A DNA stretch of 64,000 nt from Salinicola aestuarinus (GTDB lineage Bacteria; Pseudomonadota; Gammaproteobacteria; Pseudomonadales; Halomonadaceae), in the NCBI RefSeq assembly GCF_003206645.1, contig NZ_PZJP01000005.1, positions 712,340 through 776,339 on the forward strand. The letters run 5' to 3'. The translations under genes were made by a program, and so were the position numbers. Positions 29,171 through 36,903 of the stretch are shown here, in pieces. Every line of letters starts with the position of its first letter. Position 1 is the stretch's first letter. The notes below the pieces were generated by a model, which made no database searches, had not been told where the DNA came from, and worked only from the letters and a program-made list of their open reading frames with translations.

Positions 29171-29628
29171 GGTGCCACCCCGCAGCCACAGCGCGCGATC
29201 TCGTCCGGCTGCAGCGCGCCGGGTTCCTCGCCGGTCGCCACGGGGTGGCCATCGCGCTGCCAGAAGTCCAGCCCACCCAGCAGCTCCTTGACCCGCAGCC
29301 CGGCGCTCGCCAGCTTGAACGCGCCGCGGGTCGAGCCATTGCAGCCGATGCCGTCGCAGTAGCAGACGTAGACGCGATCCGTGGCGAGCGTGGCGAGGCG
29401 CGCCGGTGTCATCTCGACGTGGGGCAGGCTGTGGGCGCCGGGGATGTGGCCGGCGGCATAGTGCGACGGTGAGCGGGTGTCGATGACGACCAACGTCTCG
29501 ACGCCGGCGGCGAGATCCACCGCCAGATCCGAGGCATCCGTATGCAGTGCGAGCTTTTCGGCCATGGCCGCAGCCATGACGTCCGGGGCGGCGGGCGGGG
29601 TGTCGAGAACACGGGAAACAGGGTTCAT
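29167..29628 (-). CDS. Rhodanese-like domain protein
   Basis: A 153-residue single-domain sulfurtransferase-fold protein. The CH2-A-like block VVIDTRSPSHYAAGHIPGA is followed by the active-site loop region CYCDGIGCNGST with three Cys (89, 91, 96); Cys96 or Cys91 would be the sulfur carrier. An N-terminal extension of about 35 residues precedes the domain, and a Cys-Gly-Cys sits near the C-terminus. AGGAG lies 7 nt before ATG 29628. It is coupled by ATGA/GTGA overlaps to the upstream small ORF and downstream GNAT. Confidence 0.85.
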   Translation of the reverse strand: MNPVSRVLDTPPAAPDVMAAAMAEKLALHTDASDLAVDLAAGVETLVVIDTRSPSHYAAGHIPGAHSLPHVEMTPARLATLATDRVYVCYCDGIGCNGSTRGAFKLASAGLRVKELLGGLDFWQRDGHPVATGEEPGALQPDEIARCGCGVAP

Positions 29629-29780
29629 GGCAAGCTCCTGGCGGCGTCGACGGTAGCGTTGAAAGCGGTGCCGAGCGTGGTGCTGAAAGTGGCGTTGAGA
29701 GTGGGGCGGAGCATGGTGCGGCGCGTGGCGTTGAAAGATTCCGTCGGGGGCGAGTCGCGGTGGCTCGGCGCCAGGTTCAT
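29625..29780 (-). CDS. Candidate 51-residue small ORF with N-A-T repeats
   Basis: A short frame that begins with ATG overlapping the stop of the upstream GNAT gene (ATGA at 29777-29780) and ends with TGA overlapping the rhodanese start (ATGA at 29625-29628). The product is Thr/Asn-rich with three Asn-Ala-Thr units separated by short spacers (NATRRT, NATFSTT, NATVDA). No good ribosome-binding site precedes it, so translation would depend on coupling to the upstream gene. It could instead be a non-coding spacer with degenerate repeats. Function unknown. Confidence 0.35.
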   Translation of the reverse strand: MNLAPSHRDSPPTESFNATRRTMLRPTLNATFSTTLGTAFNATVDAARSLP

Positions 29781-30232
29781 ACGCTCAGCAGGTAGGTATC
29801 GAATGCGGCATCGCGTTGCCAACCGAGCGCCTCGTAGCGCGATTTGGCGGCGGCGTTGCCGACCTGGGTGCGCAGCATCAGTTTGGGAACCTGACGGCTG
29901 GCGGCGAGTTCGCGGGCGCTCTCGAGCAGCGCCGTGCCGACCCCACATCGGCGAGCCGCGGGTTCGACGTAGAGGTCGTTGAGTATCCAGCGCGGCGCGA
30001 GATCGGTGGTCGAAGGTACCGGGAAGAGTTGCGCAAATCCCAAAGCCCGCTTGTCCTCGGCGGCGTCATCGAACGCGAGAAGGATCTCGGCGTCGTCGTT
30101 TGCCAGTCGGGCCTGCATGAAGTCGCGCACGCCTTCGATATCCCGGGATTTGCCGTAAAAACGGCGATAGGCGTCGACCAGCGGGACCAGGGTGTCGAGA
30201 TCGTCTCGATCGGCGGGGCGAGTCATTATCAT
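29777..30232 (-). CDS. GNAT acetyltransferase (PaiA-like position)
   Basis: A 151-residue stand-alone GNAT. Strand and acetyl-CoA loop segments are visible as RWILNDLYVEPAARRCGVGTALLE (Arg-x-x-Gly-x-Gly/Ala P-loop) and the C-terminal KSRYEALGWQ. It is the first gene of the operon with the rhodanese, second GNAT and PaiB, and is divergent from the MocR regulator. A role in polyamine or amine acetylation is suggested by the PaiB partner but is not shown by the sequence. GAGGGAG precedes ATG 30232. Confidence 0.86.
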   Translation of the reverse strand: MIMTRPADRDDLDTLVPLVDAYRRFYGKSRDIEGVRDFMQARLANDDAEILLAFDDAAEDKRALGFAQLFPVPSTTDLAPRWILNDLYVEPAARRCGVGTALLESARELAASRQVPKLMLRTQVGNAAAKSRYEALGWQRDAAFDTYLLSV

Positions 30233-30254
30233 CGGGCACTCCCTCGAATGAACA

Positions 30255-30305
30255 GTGTTGATCCATCACACCGCCCGCCCTTCGAGAACGAGGCTGGTGT
30301 CGATC
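30255..30305 (+). promoter_or_regulatory. Direct repeat GTGTYGATC, candidate MocR operator
   Basis: Two copies, GTGTTGATC (30255-30263) and GTGTCGATC (30297-30305), start 42 bp apart, close to four helical turns, so both face the same side of the DNA. They lie in the 137-bp gap between the divergent GNAT operon and the MocR gene. MocR regulators are known to bind direct repeats. Confidence 0.4.
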
Positions 30306-30369
30306 ACAGATTGCCGCGATAGTGGTTCTGCAGTAAGAGCCAATTTCAGACAAATAGGGGGAACCGGTG

Positions 30370-31848
30370 ATGGAAGCCAGCGATGCCAGGCTCTGGATCA
30401 TCGAGGCGCTGGGGATGCGACTCGCCGAGCCCGCTGGCGACACGCTGTCGCAGCGCCTCTACGCCGAGCTGCGCGCGCTGATTCAGCAGCGTCGGCTGAC
30501 GCCGGGCAGCGTCCTGCCGTCGTCGCGTCAGTTAGCCACTGCCCTCGGCGTCGGGCGCAATACGGTGCTGGCCGCCGTCGACCGACTGATCGCGGAAGGA
30601 TTTCTACTGTCACGGCCAGGAGCCGGCGTTTTCGTCGCTCACTGGCAGCCGATGGCGGAGGCTCTGGACGCCGGCGACGTGCCGGTGTCACGGCTGTCGC
30701 GTCGCGGTATGCGGATTCTCGATTTCAGCGCCACGCTCAGCGAGCGGCATGCCGCTTTCGCCCCCGGAGTGCCGGCACTCGACTGCCTGCCGCGGGAGCG
30801 CTGGCAGCGGTTGTTGCGGCGCCACCAGCAGCGGGCCCCGGCAGGTTGGTTCGACTACACGACCGAGGGCGGCTTGCCGGCGCTGCGCGAAGCGCTCTGC
30901 GACTATCTGCGACTGTCGCGGTCGGTGCGTTGCGATCCCGGGCGGATCGTGATCACTCAGGGCGCGCAGCAGGGCTTTGAGCTGATTGCCCGTCTACTGG
31001 CCGACGTCGGCGATAGCGTCTGGATCGAGGAGCCCGGCTACGGCGGGGCCCAGGCGTGCTTTCACTCGGCGGGGCTCGCGATGACGCCGGTGCCGGTGGA
31101 CGAGGCGGGAATGGACGTGGCATCGCTGCCAACGGATACGCCCACGCCTCGACTGATCTATGTCACGCCGTCACACCAGTATCCCCGCGGCGTCACGCTC
31201 TCGCTGCCACGGCGAACGGCACTGCTCGAACTGGCCCAGCGTCACGACGCCTGGATCGTCGAGGACGACTACGACAGCGAGTTTCGCTACGCCAGTGCGC
31301 CCATCGCGGCCATGCAGGGGCTGCGGGAGGACGCCCGCGTAATCTATGTCGGCACCTTCAGCAAAGTGCTGTATCCGGGCATGCGACTGGGCTATCTGGT
31401 GCTGCCGCCGGCGCTGGTCGACCCCTTTCGCCGCGCCAACGCGCGGCTCCATCGCGAGGGTCAGTATGTGGTGCAGGCGGCTCTGGCCGACTTCATCGCC
31501 GAGGGCCATTTCGTTCGTCACGTCGCCAGAATGCGTGAGCGCTACCGTCAGCGTCAGGCGCGGCTGCGAGACGCGCTCGCGCCGGCGGTCGCCGCGGGGC
31601 TGTCGCTCTCGTCGGGGCAGGCGGGCATGCATCTAGTGGCAAGACTCGATTCGGTCGAACTGGAAGGTGCGCTGGTGACGCGGGCGCGCGAGGCAGGCGT
31701 TCAGCTCTCACCGCTATCGCGTTTCTATCTGCAAGCGCCGGGTGAGCCAGGGCTGGTGCTCGGCTACGCGGCGGCGAGTGAGGCGCAGATCGATACCGCC
31801 GGGGCGTGGCTCAGTGACGCCTGGTTCGAGTGGGTTGGCAAACGCTGA
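30370..31848 (+). CDS. MocR family (GntR-aminotransferase) transcriptional regulator
   Basis: A 492-residue regulator: an N-terminal winged helix of GntR type (about 25-85, with LTPGSVLPSSRQLATALGVGRNT) fused to a fold-type I aminotransferase domain that binds PLP. The PLP Lys is Lys332 in GTFSKVLYPGMRLGY, and the DDYDSEFRY block carries the Asp. The start is ATG 30370 (GTG 30367 is one codon earlier). The gene is divergent from the GNAT-rhodanese-PaiB operon, which is the likely target. PdxR- and YdcR-like functions are possible alternatives. Confidence 0.9.
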   Translation: MEASDARLWIIEALGMRLAEPAGDTLSQRLYAELRALIQQRRLTPGSVLPSSRQLATALGVGRNTVLAAVDRLIAEGFLLSRPGAGVFVAHWQPMAEALDAGDVPVSRLSRRGMRILDFSATLSERHAAFAPGVPALDCLPRERWQRLLRRHQQRAPAGWFDYTTEGGLPALREALCDYLRLSRSVRCDPGRIVITQGAQQGFELIARLLADVGDSVWIEEPGYGGAQACFHSAGLAMTPVPVDEAGMDVASLPTDTPTPRLIYVTPSHQYPRGVTLSLPRRTALLELAQRHDAWIVEDDYDSEFRYASAPIAAMQGLREDARVIYVGTFSKVLYPGMRLGYLVLPPALVDPFRRANARLHREGQYVVQAALADFIAEGHFVRHVARMRERYRQRQARLRDALAPAVAAGLSLSSGQAGMHLVARLDSVELEGALVTRAREAGVQLSPLSRFYLQAPGEPGLVLGYAAASEAQIDTAGAWLSDAWFEWVGKR

Positions 31849-31860
31849 CCGCCGATGGAT

Positions 31861-33243
31861 TCAGGCATCGGCATCCTGGTCGTCGTCAGCGGGACCGCGG
31901 CGCGATGCCTGTCGGTCCCGCTCGCTGCGACGGGAAGCGTCAGCGGCTTGGCGACCGGTGGCGTGGCGATGTCGCTGCCGAGCGGCGTTCTCATTCTCGT
32001 CACGAGAGTCCTCGCCGTCCTCTTCAGTGTCGTCGGCCTTGCCTCGGCCAGAGTGATCGTCGCGGCTCGATTCATTATCGTCGGCCCGTTCTTCATCGCG
32101 GCGTGAGTTCTCGTCGCGAGTCGTCCGGCGCTCGATCCCGTCCGGGAAATAGAGACGGGAAGCGGGAATCGCCGGCTGGGCGCCGTGGTCATGGATGATG
32201 TCGCGGATCTTGAGCAGGATATCCTGTTTGATTTCGTGGAATCGCTGCCAGTCGGTCTCGTGCGTAAAGGCGTAAACCATGATGTCCAGCGAGTACTGGC
32301 CGAAGGTGACGAAGTTGACGGTCACCAGCTCGTCCTGATCGATCTCTTCGTGATCGAGCAGCGTATCGCGAATGGCCTTGACGATCGCCTCCAGCGAAAG
32401 GGCGTCCTCGTATCGAATCCCGATGGTTTCCCAGAGGCGACGGCTGACCATGCGCGTCGGTGTTTCCACCGAGATCTGACTGAACCAGGCGTTGGGAATA
32501 TAGAGCGGTGGCCCGGAGAACGTGCGCACCGTGGTCAGACGCCAGCCGATATCCTCGACCATGCCTTCGATCTCGCGCTCGGGAGAGCGAACCCAGTCGC
32601 CGACGACGAAGGGCTTGTCCAGGTGAACCACCATGCCGCCGAAGAAGTTGGCCATGACGTCACGCGCGGCGAAACCGATGACCAGCCCGCCGAAGCCGCC
32701 CATGGCGAGGATGCTCGACATGGCGACGCCGAGTACCTGAAGGCCGATCAGTGTCAGGGTGATCAGCAGCACAGCACCCACGATCTTGGTCAGCGCGGAG
32801 GCCGAGGTCCGATCCACTGGCTTGGCCTTGCATTGCGCCGGCGGAAAGGTCAGGCGCTGCTCCAGGCGTCGAAAGAGGCGTACCCCACCCCAGGCAACGA
32901 GGATGAGCGTGGTTAGGGCGCCAACCTTGTAGAGCGCCGATGTGAGCTGGCCGATGCCGAAATGTGCCCCCAGCGTGCCCACGGCGACAAACAGCGCCGT
33001 CAGCCAGACCCACCAGCGCAGCGGTAGCCGCAGCCCGTGGAGGATGGGGTCGTCCCATCGCCGCGGTGAGGATTGCAGGCGTCGGTCCAGTCGGCCCAGG
33101 GTGAAGTGCAGGACGAGATCGAGGATCGCGGCGAAGATCAGGACCGATAGCGGCAGTAGAATCCAGCCGGGCACGTTGAGCCACTCACCGAATTGCTGTT
33201 GAAGAGCGTTGAAGAACTGCGTCGCGCTATCGGGGGTTTCCAT
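31861..33243 (-). CDS. Mechanosensitive ion channel, MscS family
   Basis: A 460-residue channel relieving osmotic downshock, fitting for a halophile. Four hydrophobic segments (near 25-48, 68-90, 100-121, 150-175) lead into the pore-lining TM3 and beta domain, seen as VAMSSILAMGGFGGLVIGFAARD followed by NFFGGMVVHLDKPFVVGDWV. The last 90 residues are an unusual mixed-charge tail rich in Arg, Asp and Glu. ATG 33243 is used; the frame is open to 33339, but that part is not membrane-targeting. The plus-strand frame opposite the tail is a shadow. Confidence 0.9.
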   Translation of the reverse strand: METPDSATQFFNALQQQFGEWLNVPGWILLPLSVLIFAAILDLVLHFTLGRLDRRLQSSPRRWDDPILHGLRLPLRWWVWLTALFVAVGTLGAHFGIGQLTSALYKVGALTTLILVAWGGVRLFRRLEQRLTFPPAQCKAKPVDRTSASALTKIVGAVLLITLTLIGLQVLGVAMSSILAMGGFGGLVIGFAARDVMANFFGGMVVHLDKPFVVGDWVRSPEREIEGMVEDIGWRLTTVRTFSGPPLYIPNAWFSQISVETPTRMVSRRLWETIGIRYEDALSLEAIVKAIRDTLLDHEEIDQDELVTVNFVTFGQYSLDIMVYAFTHETDWQRFHEIKQDILLKIRDIIHDHGAQPAIPASRLYFPDGIERRTTRDENSRRDEERADDNESSRDDHSGRGKADDTEEDGEDSRDENENAARQRHRHATGRQAADASRRSERDRQASRRGPADDDQDADA

Positions 33244-33375
33244 GGGCTTGACCGAGTGGCAGAAGAGAGCGAAAAGGGCGGTGAGTGACAGCGGTGGCGA
33301 CTCGACCGGGATGACCGTGGTCAGCCTAGCCGGGGCCATCTCCCCGCGCCAGTCGGCAGCCGGGGGCGGTCGGAC

Positions 33376-33897
33376 TCACGCCTGACAGCAGCGCTTGGCC
33401 TTCTTGCCGCTGCCGCAGGCGCAGGGGGCGTTGCGCGAGACCGGCGTCGGCGGCGGGTCGATGACACCGTCGAGATAGCGCCAGACGCCACCCTGGCATC
33501 GAAAGCGGGAGCGCTCGTGAAGCACTTGGATCGCTGCCGCCGGATCGAGAATCGGCCGATAGTAGGCTTTGAACTCGACCGTTCCACGATTTGCCTCGGT
33601 CTGCGTGGCGACGATCTCGAGACCCAGCCACTGGCTGTCGCGGACGTCGAGCGCCTCGGCGGTCAGCGCCGGGCGCGTCCGTGGCGCCCAGGTATCGAGC
33701 AGATAGTCGCCGAGGCCGCCCAGTGCAAACGCACTGTAACGCGAGCGCATGAGCTCTTCCGGGGCGGTGGCGATGGCCTCGCCCTGGTGCAACCGGCGAC
33801 AGCAATCGCGGTAAACTCGGCCCGAGCCGCAGGGACAGACGCCGGTGTCGGCATGGGCGGCATCGACAGTGGGATCTTGAGTGTGAAGCACGGTCAT
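33376..33897 (-). CDS. ychJ: YchJ/UPF0225 family protein with SEC-C motifs
   Basis: A 173-residue protein with zinc-binding SEC-C motifs at both ends, CPCGSGRVYRDCC near the N-terminus and CACGSGKKAKRCC at the C-terminus, flanking an NTF2-like middle domain (RSRYSAFALG, VEFKAYYR, FRCQGGVWRYLDG). This organisation is diagnostic for YchJ. Function is unknown. ATG 33897 is chosen over the TTG at 33906. It is divergent from the DUF3581 gene. Confidence 0.9.
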   Translation of the reverse strand: MTVLHTQDPTVDAAHADTGVCPCGSGRVYRDCCRRLHQGEAIATAPEELMRSRYSAFALGGLGDYLLDTWAPRTRPALTAEALDVRDSQWLGLEIVATQTEANRGTVEFKAYYRPILDPAAAIQVLHERSRFRCQGGVWRYLDGVIDPPPTPVSRNAPCACGSGKKAKRCCQA

Positions 33898-34000
33898 TTG
33901 TCTCAAAATGTTACGAGAACGCTGAACTTAGCAGCAGCTTGTGATACAAAGCGCTTCTTGGGTTCCAGTACCAGCCACGCGACGTGTCGATCGACTATCT

Positions 34001-34714
34001 ATGTTTCTGGACGAGTTTCATTCTACCGATGCGGATCGGGTTTGCATCACGGCCGAGCAGGCCAGTCGCTTCGCGAGAGAGATCGCGGGGGACTTCAACC
34101 CGATTCATGATCCCTGCGCGCGGCGGTTCTGCGTGCCGGGGGATCTGTTGTTCGCGCTGGTGCTCTCGCGCTATGGCCTATCCCAGCGGATGACGTTTCA
34201 TTTCTGCGGTATGGTCGGTGACAGCGTAAGCCTCGGTTTCGTCGAGGACGCCGACGGCACCGTCGAGGTGGTCGATCAGGCCGGCAAGCGCTACCTGAGC
34301 GTGCGCCGCGAAGGCTGGACCATCCGTGATCCCGCCACCGTTGAGACCTTCACGCGCCGCTACGTGGCCTTCTCGGGGCGTAACTTCCCGCACTACCTCA
34401 AGCCGCTGCTGGAGGAGAAGGGCGTCATGTTCAACCCGCAGCGCCCGCTGGTGATCTATGACAGCATGGGCTTCAGCCTCGAGGATCACGATCCCTGCGA
34501 TCTGGATCTGACCTTCGCGGGCGCAACGCTCGGGGTGAGTGGTAAACGGGGAGAGGCGCACCTGGAGTTCGAAATGTACTGCCACGGCAAGGCGGTCGGC
34601 ATCGGTTCCAAGAAGCTGGTCATCAGCGGTCTGCAGCCCTACGACGCTGAGAAGATGGACGATTTCGTCACCAGTTTCGTCAAGCTTCAGTCCACCAGCC
34701 CCTGCTCGGCGTAA
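34001..34714 (+). CDS. DUF3581 family protein, hot-dog-like motif
   Basis: A 237-residue cytosolic protein of the DUF3581 family, which I recognise from the N-terminal block FAREIAGDFNPIHDPCARRF and the following PGDLLFALVLSRYGLSQ. The GDFNPIH-D segment closely resembles the catalytic Asp/His motif of MaoC-like hydratases, suggesting a hot-dog fold acting on acyl thioesters; this is an inference. ATG 34001 starts the family region; the longer frame from 33941 adds an unrelated extension. No partner gene indicates a pathway. Confidence 0.8.
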   Translation: MFLDEFHSTDADRVCITAEQASRFAREIAGDFNPIHDPCARRFCVPGDLLFALVLSRYGLSQRMTFHFCGMVGDSVSLGFVEDADGTVEVVDQAGKRYLSVRREGWTIRDPATVETFTRRYVAFSGRNFPHYLKPLLEEKGVMFNPQRPLVIYDSMGFSLEDHDPCDLDLTFAGATLGVSGKRGEAHLEFEMYCHGKAVGIGSKKLVISGLQPYDAEKMDDFVTSFVKLQSTSPCSA

Positions 34715-34787
34715 ACGGTACTCGAGCGCGGCGTTGCCGCTTCGGTGGTGACGGGGGCGGTAAGGATCTCCACCCGGCGGATCGCCC

Positions 34788-35615
34788 ATGAACGCACTGC
34801 GGATGAAAGAGTCGGTCACCCCGTTTCAATTCTTCGTCCTCGCGCTCTCCTTCTACGTCCTCGGCGCACTGGTCGCCGATACGTTCTTTCAGCTCCCCCC
34901 GGAGATCACCCGTCTGCTCGGCTACATGGACTATGTGGTCTGTGCGGTTTTCTTCGGCGATTTCTGCCAGCGTTTCTACCGTGCGCCGAGCAAATGGCGC
35001 TACATGCGCTGGGGCTGGCTCGATCTTCTTGCCTGCATTCCCGCCGGCTGGTTCCAGGCTGCCCGACTCGCTCGCGTGGTCCAGGTGCTGCGCGTGCTGC
35101 GGGCGCTGCGCTCTCTCGAGCTGATCTGGCAGCTACTGTTCCGCAATCGTGCCGAGGGGGTTCTCGCCTCGGCGGCTACGGCGACCGTGCTGCTGGTGAT
35201 CTTCGGGGCACTCACCGTGCTGATGGTCGAGACACCGAACCCGGACAGTCCTATCGACACGGCAGAGGAAGCGCTGTGGTGGGCGATCGTCACGGTGACG
35301 ACGGTGGGCTACGGCGATTACTATCCGATTACCACGCTGGGCCGGGTCGTCGCCGTGCTGCTCATGGTCTGCGGTGTCGGGCTTTTCGGTAGCTTTGCCG
35401 CCTATGTCAGCTCGCTGTTCGTCGAGGACCAAAGCGAGTCGGACTCCCGTCAGCACAAGGCCAATCGGCGCATGATGCGCCACATGATCGATCAGGTAGG
35501 CGACCTTCGACTGGAGATCGATGCCCTGCGCCAGGAGCTCCAGGATTACCGCCGTGAACGGCGCGAGCGGGAAGGCTACGGTGACGATGACCGGCCCCCC
35601 GAGTCACGGGATTGA
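34788..35615 (+). CDS. Voltage-gated potassium channel (6-TM, Kv type)
   Basis: A 275-residue tetrameric K+ channel subunit. The voltage-sensor S4 has regularly spaced Arg residues in ARLARVVQVLRVLRALRSLE (about 92-110). The pore loop has the K+ selectivity filter TTVGYGD (171-177) between S5 and S6. The C-terminal 50 residues (about 220-275) form a charged coiled coil, probably driving subunit assembly. It starts at ATG 34788 and may be transcribed from the region before it. The candidate small RNA lies just after its stop. Confidence 0.92.
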   Translation: MNALRMKESVTPFQFFVLALSFYVLGALVADTFFQLPPEITRLLGYMDYVVCAVFFGDFCQRFYRAPSKWRYMRWGWLDLLACIPAGWFQAARLARVVQVLRVLRALRSLELIWQLLFRNRAEGVLASAATATVLLVIFGALTVLMVETPNPDSPIDTAEEALWWAIVTVTTVGYGDYYPITTLGRVVAVLLMVCGVGLFGSFAAYVSSLFVEDQSESDSRQHKANRRMMRHMIDQVGDLRLEIDALRQELQDYRRERREREGYGDDDRPPESRD

Positions 35616-35626
35616 GCGAAACCGCA

Positions 35627-35655
35627 TTGCAAGAAAAATATAAGGGCGCTAATAT
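35627..35655 (+). promoter_or_regulatory. Candidate sigma70 promoter for the small RNA
   Basis: TTGCAA (35627-35632) and TAATAT (35650-35655) separated by 17 bp in a locally AT-rich patch just after the K+ channel stop. An overlapping TATAAA (35653-35658) gives a better -10 match with a 20-bp spacer. Transcription would begin near 35662. Confidence 0.45.
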
Positions 35656-35661
35656 AAATCC

Positions 35662-35799
35662 ATAGCGCGGCGGTCGACGCTGCCGCGCCGGTTGTAATGT
35701 GTGTCGATGTAGACCGCCAGCCGCTGTTCGAATCGTCGATGCATCTCCTAGGCAACACCCCGCCTCACCCGCGCACCCCCTATTGCGCGGGTTTTTTTT
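35662..35799 (+). ncRNA. Candidate small RNA, about 138 nt
   Basis: A non-coding stretch bounded by a promoter-like sequence and a strong terminator, with no ORF. Near the 5' end GCGCGGC (35665-35671) pairs with GCCGCGC (35682-35688). The middle holds a CTCCT segment near 35745, which could pair with ribosome-binding sites, and the 3' end is a terminator hairpin with a long U-tail suited to Hfq. The product could also simply be the 3' UTR of the K+ channel mRNA. I do not recognise a known RNA family. Confidence 0.4.
35768..35799 (+). terminator. Strong rho-independent terminator, plus strand
   Basis: Perfect stem CCCGCGCA (35768-35775) and TGCGCGGG (35784-35791), 8-nt loop, then eight T residues (35792-35799). 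On the minus strand there is no T-run, so it serves only plus-strand transcripts. Confidence 0.92.
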
Positions 35800-35835
35800 G
35801 CGCTTCACTTGCCGCTATCCCGCGCTGCCTGTCGC

Positions 35836-36903
35836 CTATAGCAGGCGTGCCTCATCGATATCGGCATGGACCACGACGTCGCTTCCGCGGGTCATCAGAG
35901 ACCGAACGCCGCGGTTGAGCGTGTCCACATTCATGCTCAGTCCCTCACACTCGATGCGATAGCGCACGATGCTGCCCAATAGCTGACGTGCGGCGATCGT
36001 GCCTCGACACCCCGGGCCCGGGTTGGCCGGGAGCGCCGGGGCGCTCTTTTCACTCACCAGGTAGAGCGCCTCGGGGCGCAGGGCAAAACATTGGCCTTCA
36101 ATGTCTCGCCCCAGCAAGCGTGACGCCTGCTCGGCATCGAAGCGATTGTAGGCGCCGACGAAATTGACGACCGCCTCACTATTGGGCCGGGTGTAGAGCG
36201 ATTCGGCGTCGCCGTGCTGCAGGATGTGCCCCTCGCCCATGAGGAAGATTCGATCGGAGAGCATCATGGCTTCTTCCTGATCGTGGGTGACGAACAGGGT
36301 CGTCAGTTGAAGCTGGCGCTGAATCTCCCTGAGCTGCTCGCGAAGATGCTGGCGGATCTTGGCATCGAGTGCGGAGAGCGGCTCATCCATCAACAGAATG
36401 CGGGGGCGGGTGATCAGCGCTCGCGCCAGCGCCACGCGCTGACGCTGGCCGCCGGAGAGCTGATGCGGGGACTTCAGCGCATGCGTGTCGAGCTCGACCA
36501 GCGCGAGGGCCTGCTCGACACGCTCTCGCCGCTCGGCAGCGTCCACCCGACGCATTTTCAATCCGAAGGCAACGTTATCGGCCACGCTCATGTTGGGGAA
36601 CAGCGCGTAGTGCTGAAAGACCATGCCGATGTCCCGCCGCTGGGGCGGCAGATGAGTGATCGTTTCGCCCGCCACCTCGATATCGCCGGCATCCATGGGG
36701 GTCAGCCCGGCAATCGCCCGCAACAGGGTCGACTTGCCGCAGCCGGAAGGGCCCAGCAGGGTCACGAACTCGCCGCGAGCAATGTCGGCGTCGATCGACT
36801 GAAGCACGGGGGTATCGCCATAGGACTTGTGTACGCCGCGGAGTCGAAGATAGGGCGACGTCGAGGCGTCGGCGGTGGGCGAAGCGGGCGAGGAAGACGT
36901 CAT
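35836..36903 (-). CDS. ABC importer ATPase (organophosphorus-type importer)
   Basis: A 355-residue MOI-type ATPase of the spermidine/iron/2-aminoethylphosphonate group. Walker A GPSGCGKST (51-59), signature LSGGQRQR, Walker B ILLMDEP and the H-loop THDQEEA are intact. A C-terminal TOBE-like domain follows. It is the last gene of the five-gene operon, overlapping the upstream permease by ATGA (36900-36903). Substrate preference is inferred from the operon only. Confidence 0.92.
   Translation of the reverse strand: MTSSSPASPTADASTSPYLRLRGVHKSYGDTPVLQSIDADIARGEFVTLLGPSGCGKSTLLRAIAGLTPMDAGDIEVAGETITHLPPQRRDIGMVFQHYALFPNMSVADNVAFGLKMRRVDAAERRERVEQALALVELDTHALKSPHQLSGGQRQRVALARALITRPRILLMDEPLSALDAKIRQHLREQLREIQRQLQLTTLFVTHDQEEAMMLSDRIFLMGEGHILQHGDAESLYTRPNSEAVVNFVGAYNRFDAEQASRLLGRDIEGQCFALRPEALYLVSEKSAPALPANPGPGCRGTIAARQLLGSIVRYRIECEGLSMNVDTLNRGVRSLMTRGSDVVVHADIDEARLL

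Noticed and set aside
31855..32106. Hydrophobic 83-codon plus-strand frame
   Set aside because: It is the complement of the charged MscS tail; complementing charged codons yields hydrophobic ones. No ribosome-binding site.
35728..35748. GTTCGAATC resembling a tRNA T-loop
   Set aside because: The flanking stem does not pair fully and no acceptor stem, D-arm or anticodon arm can be built at the right spacing.
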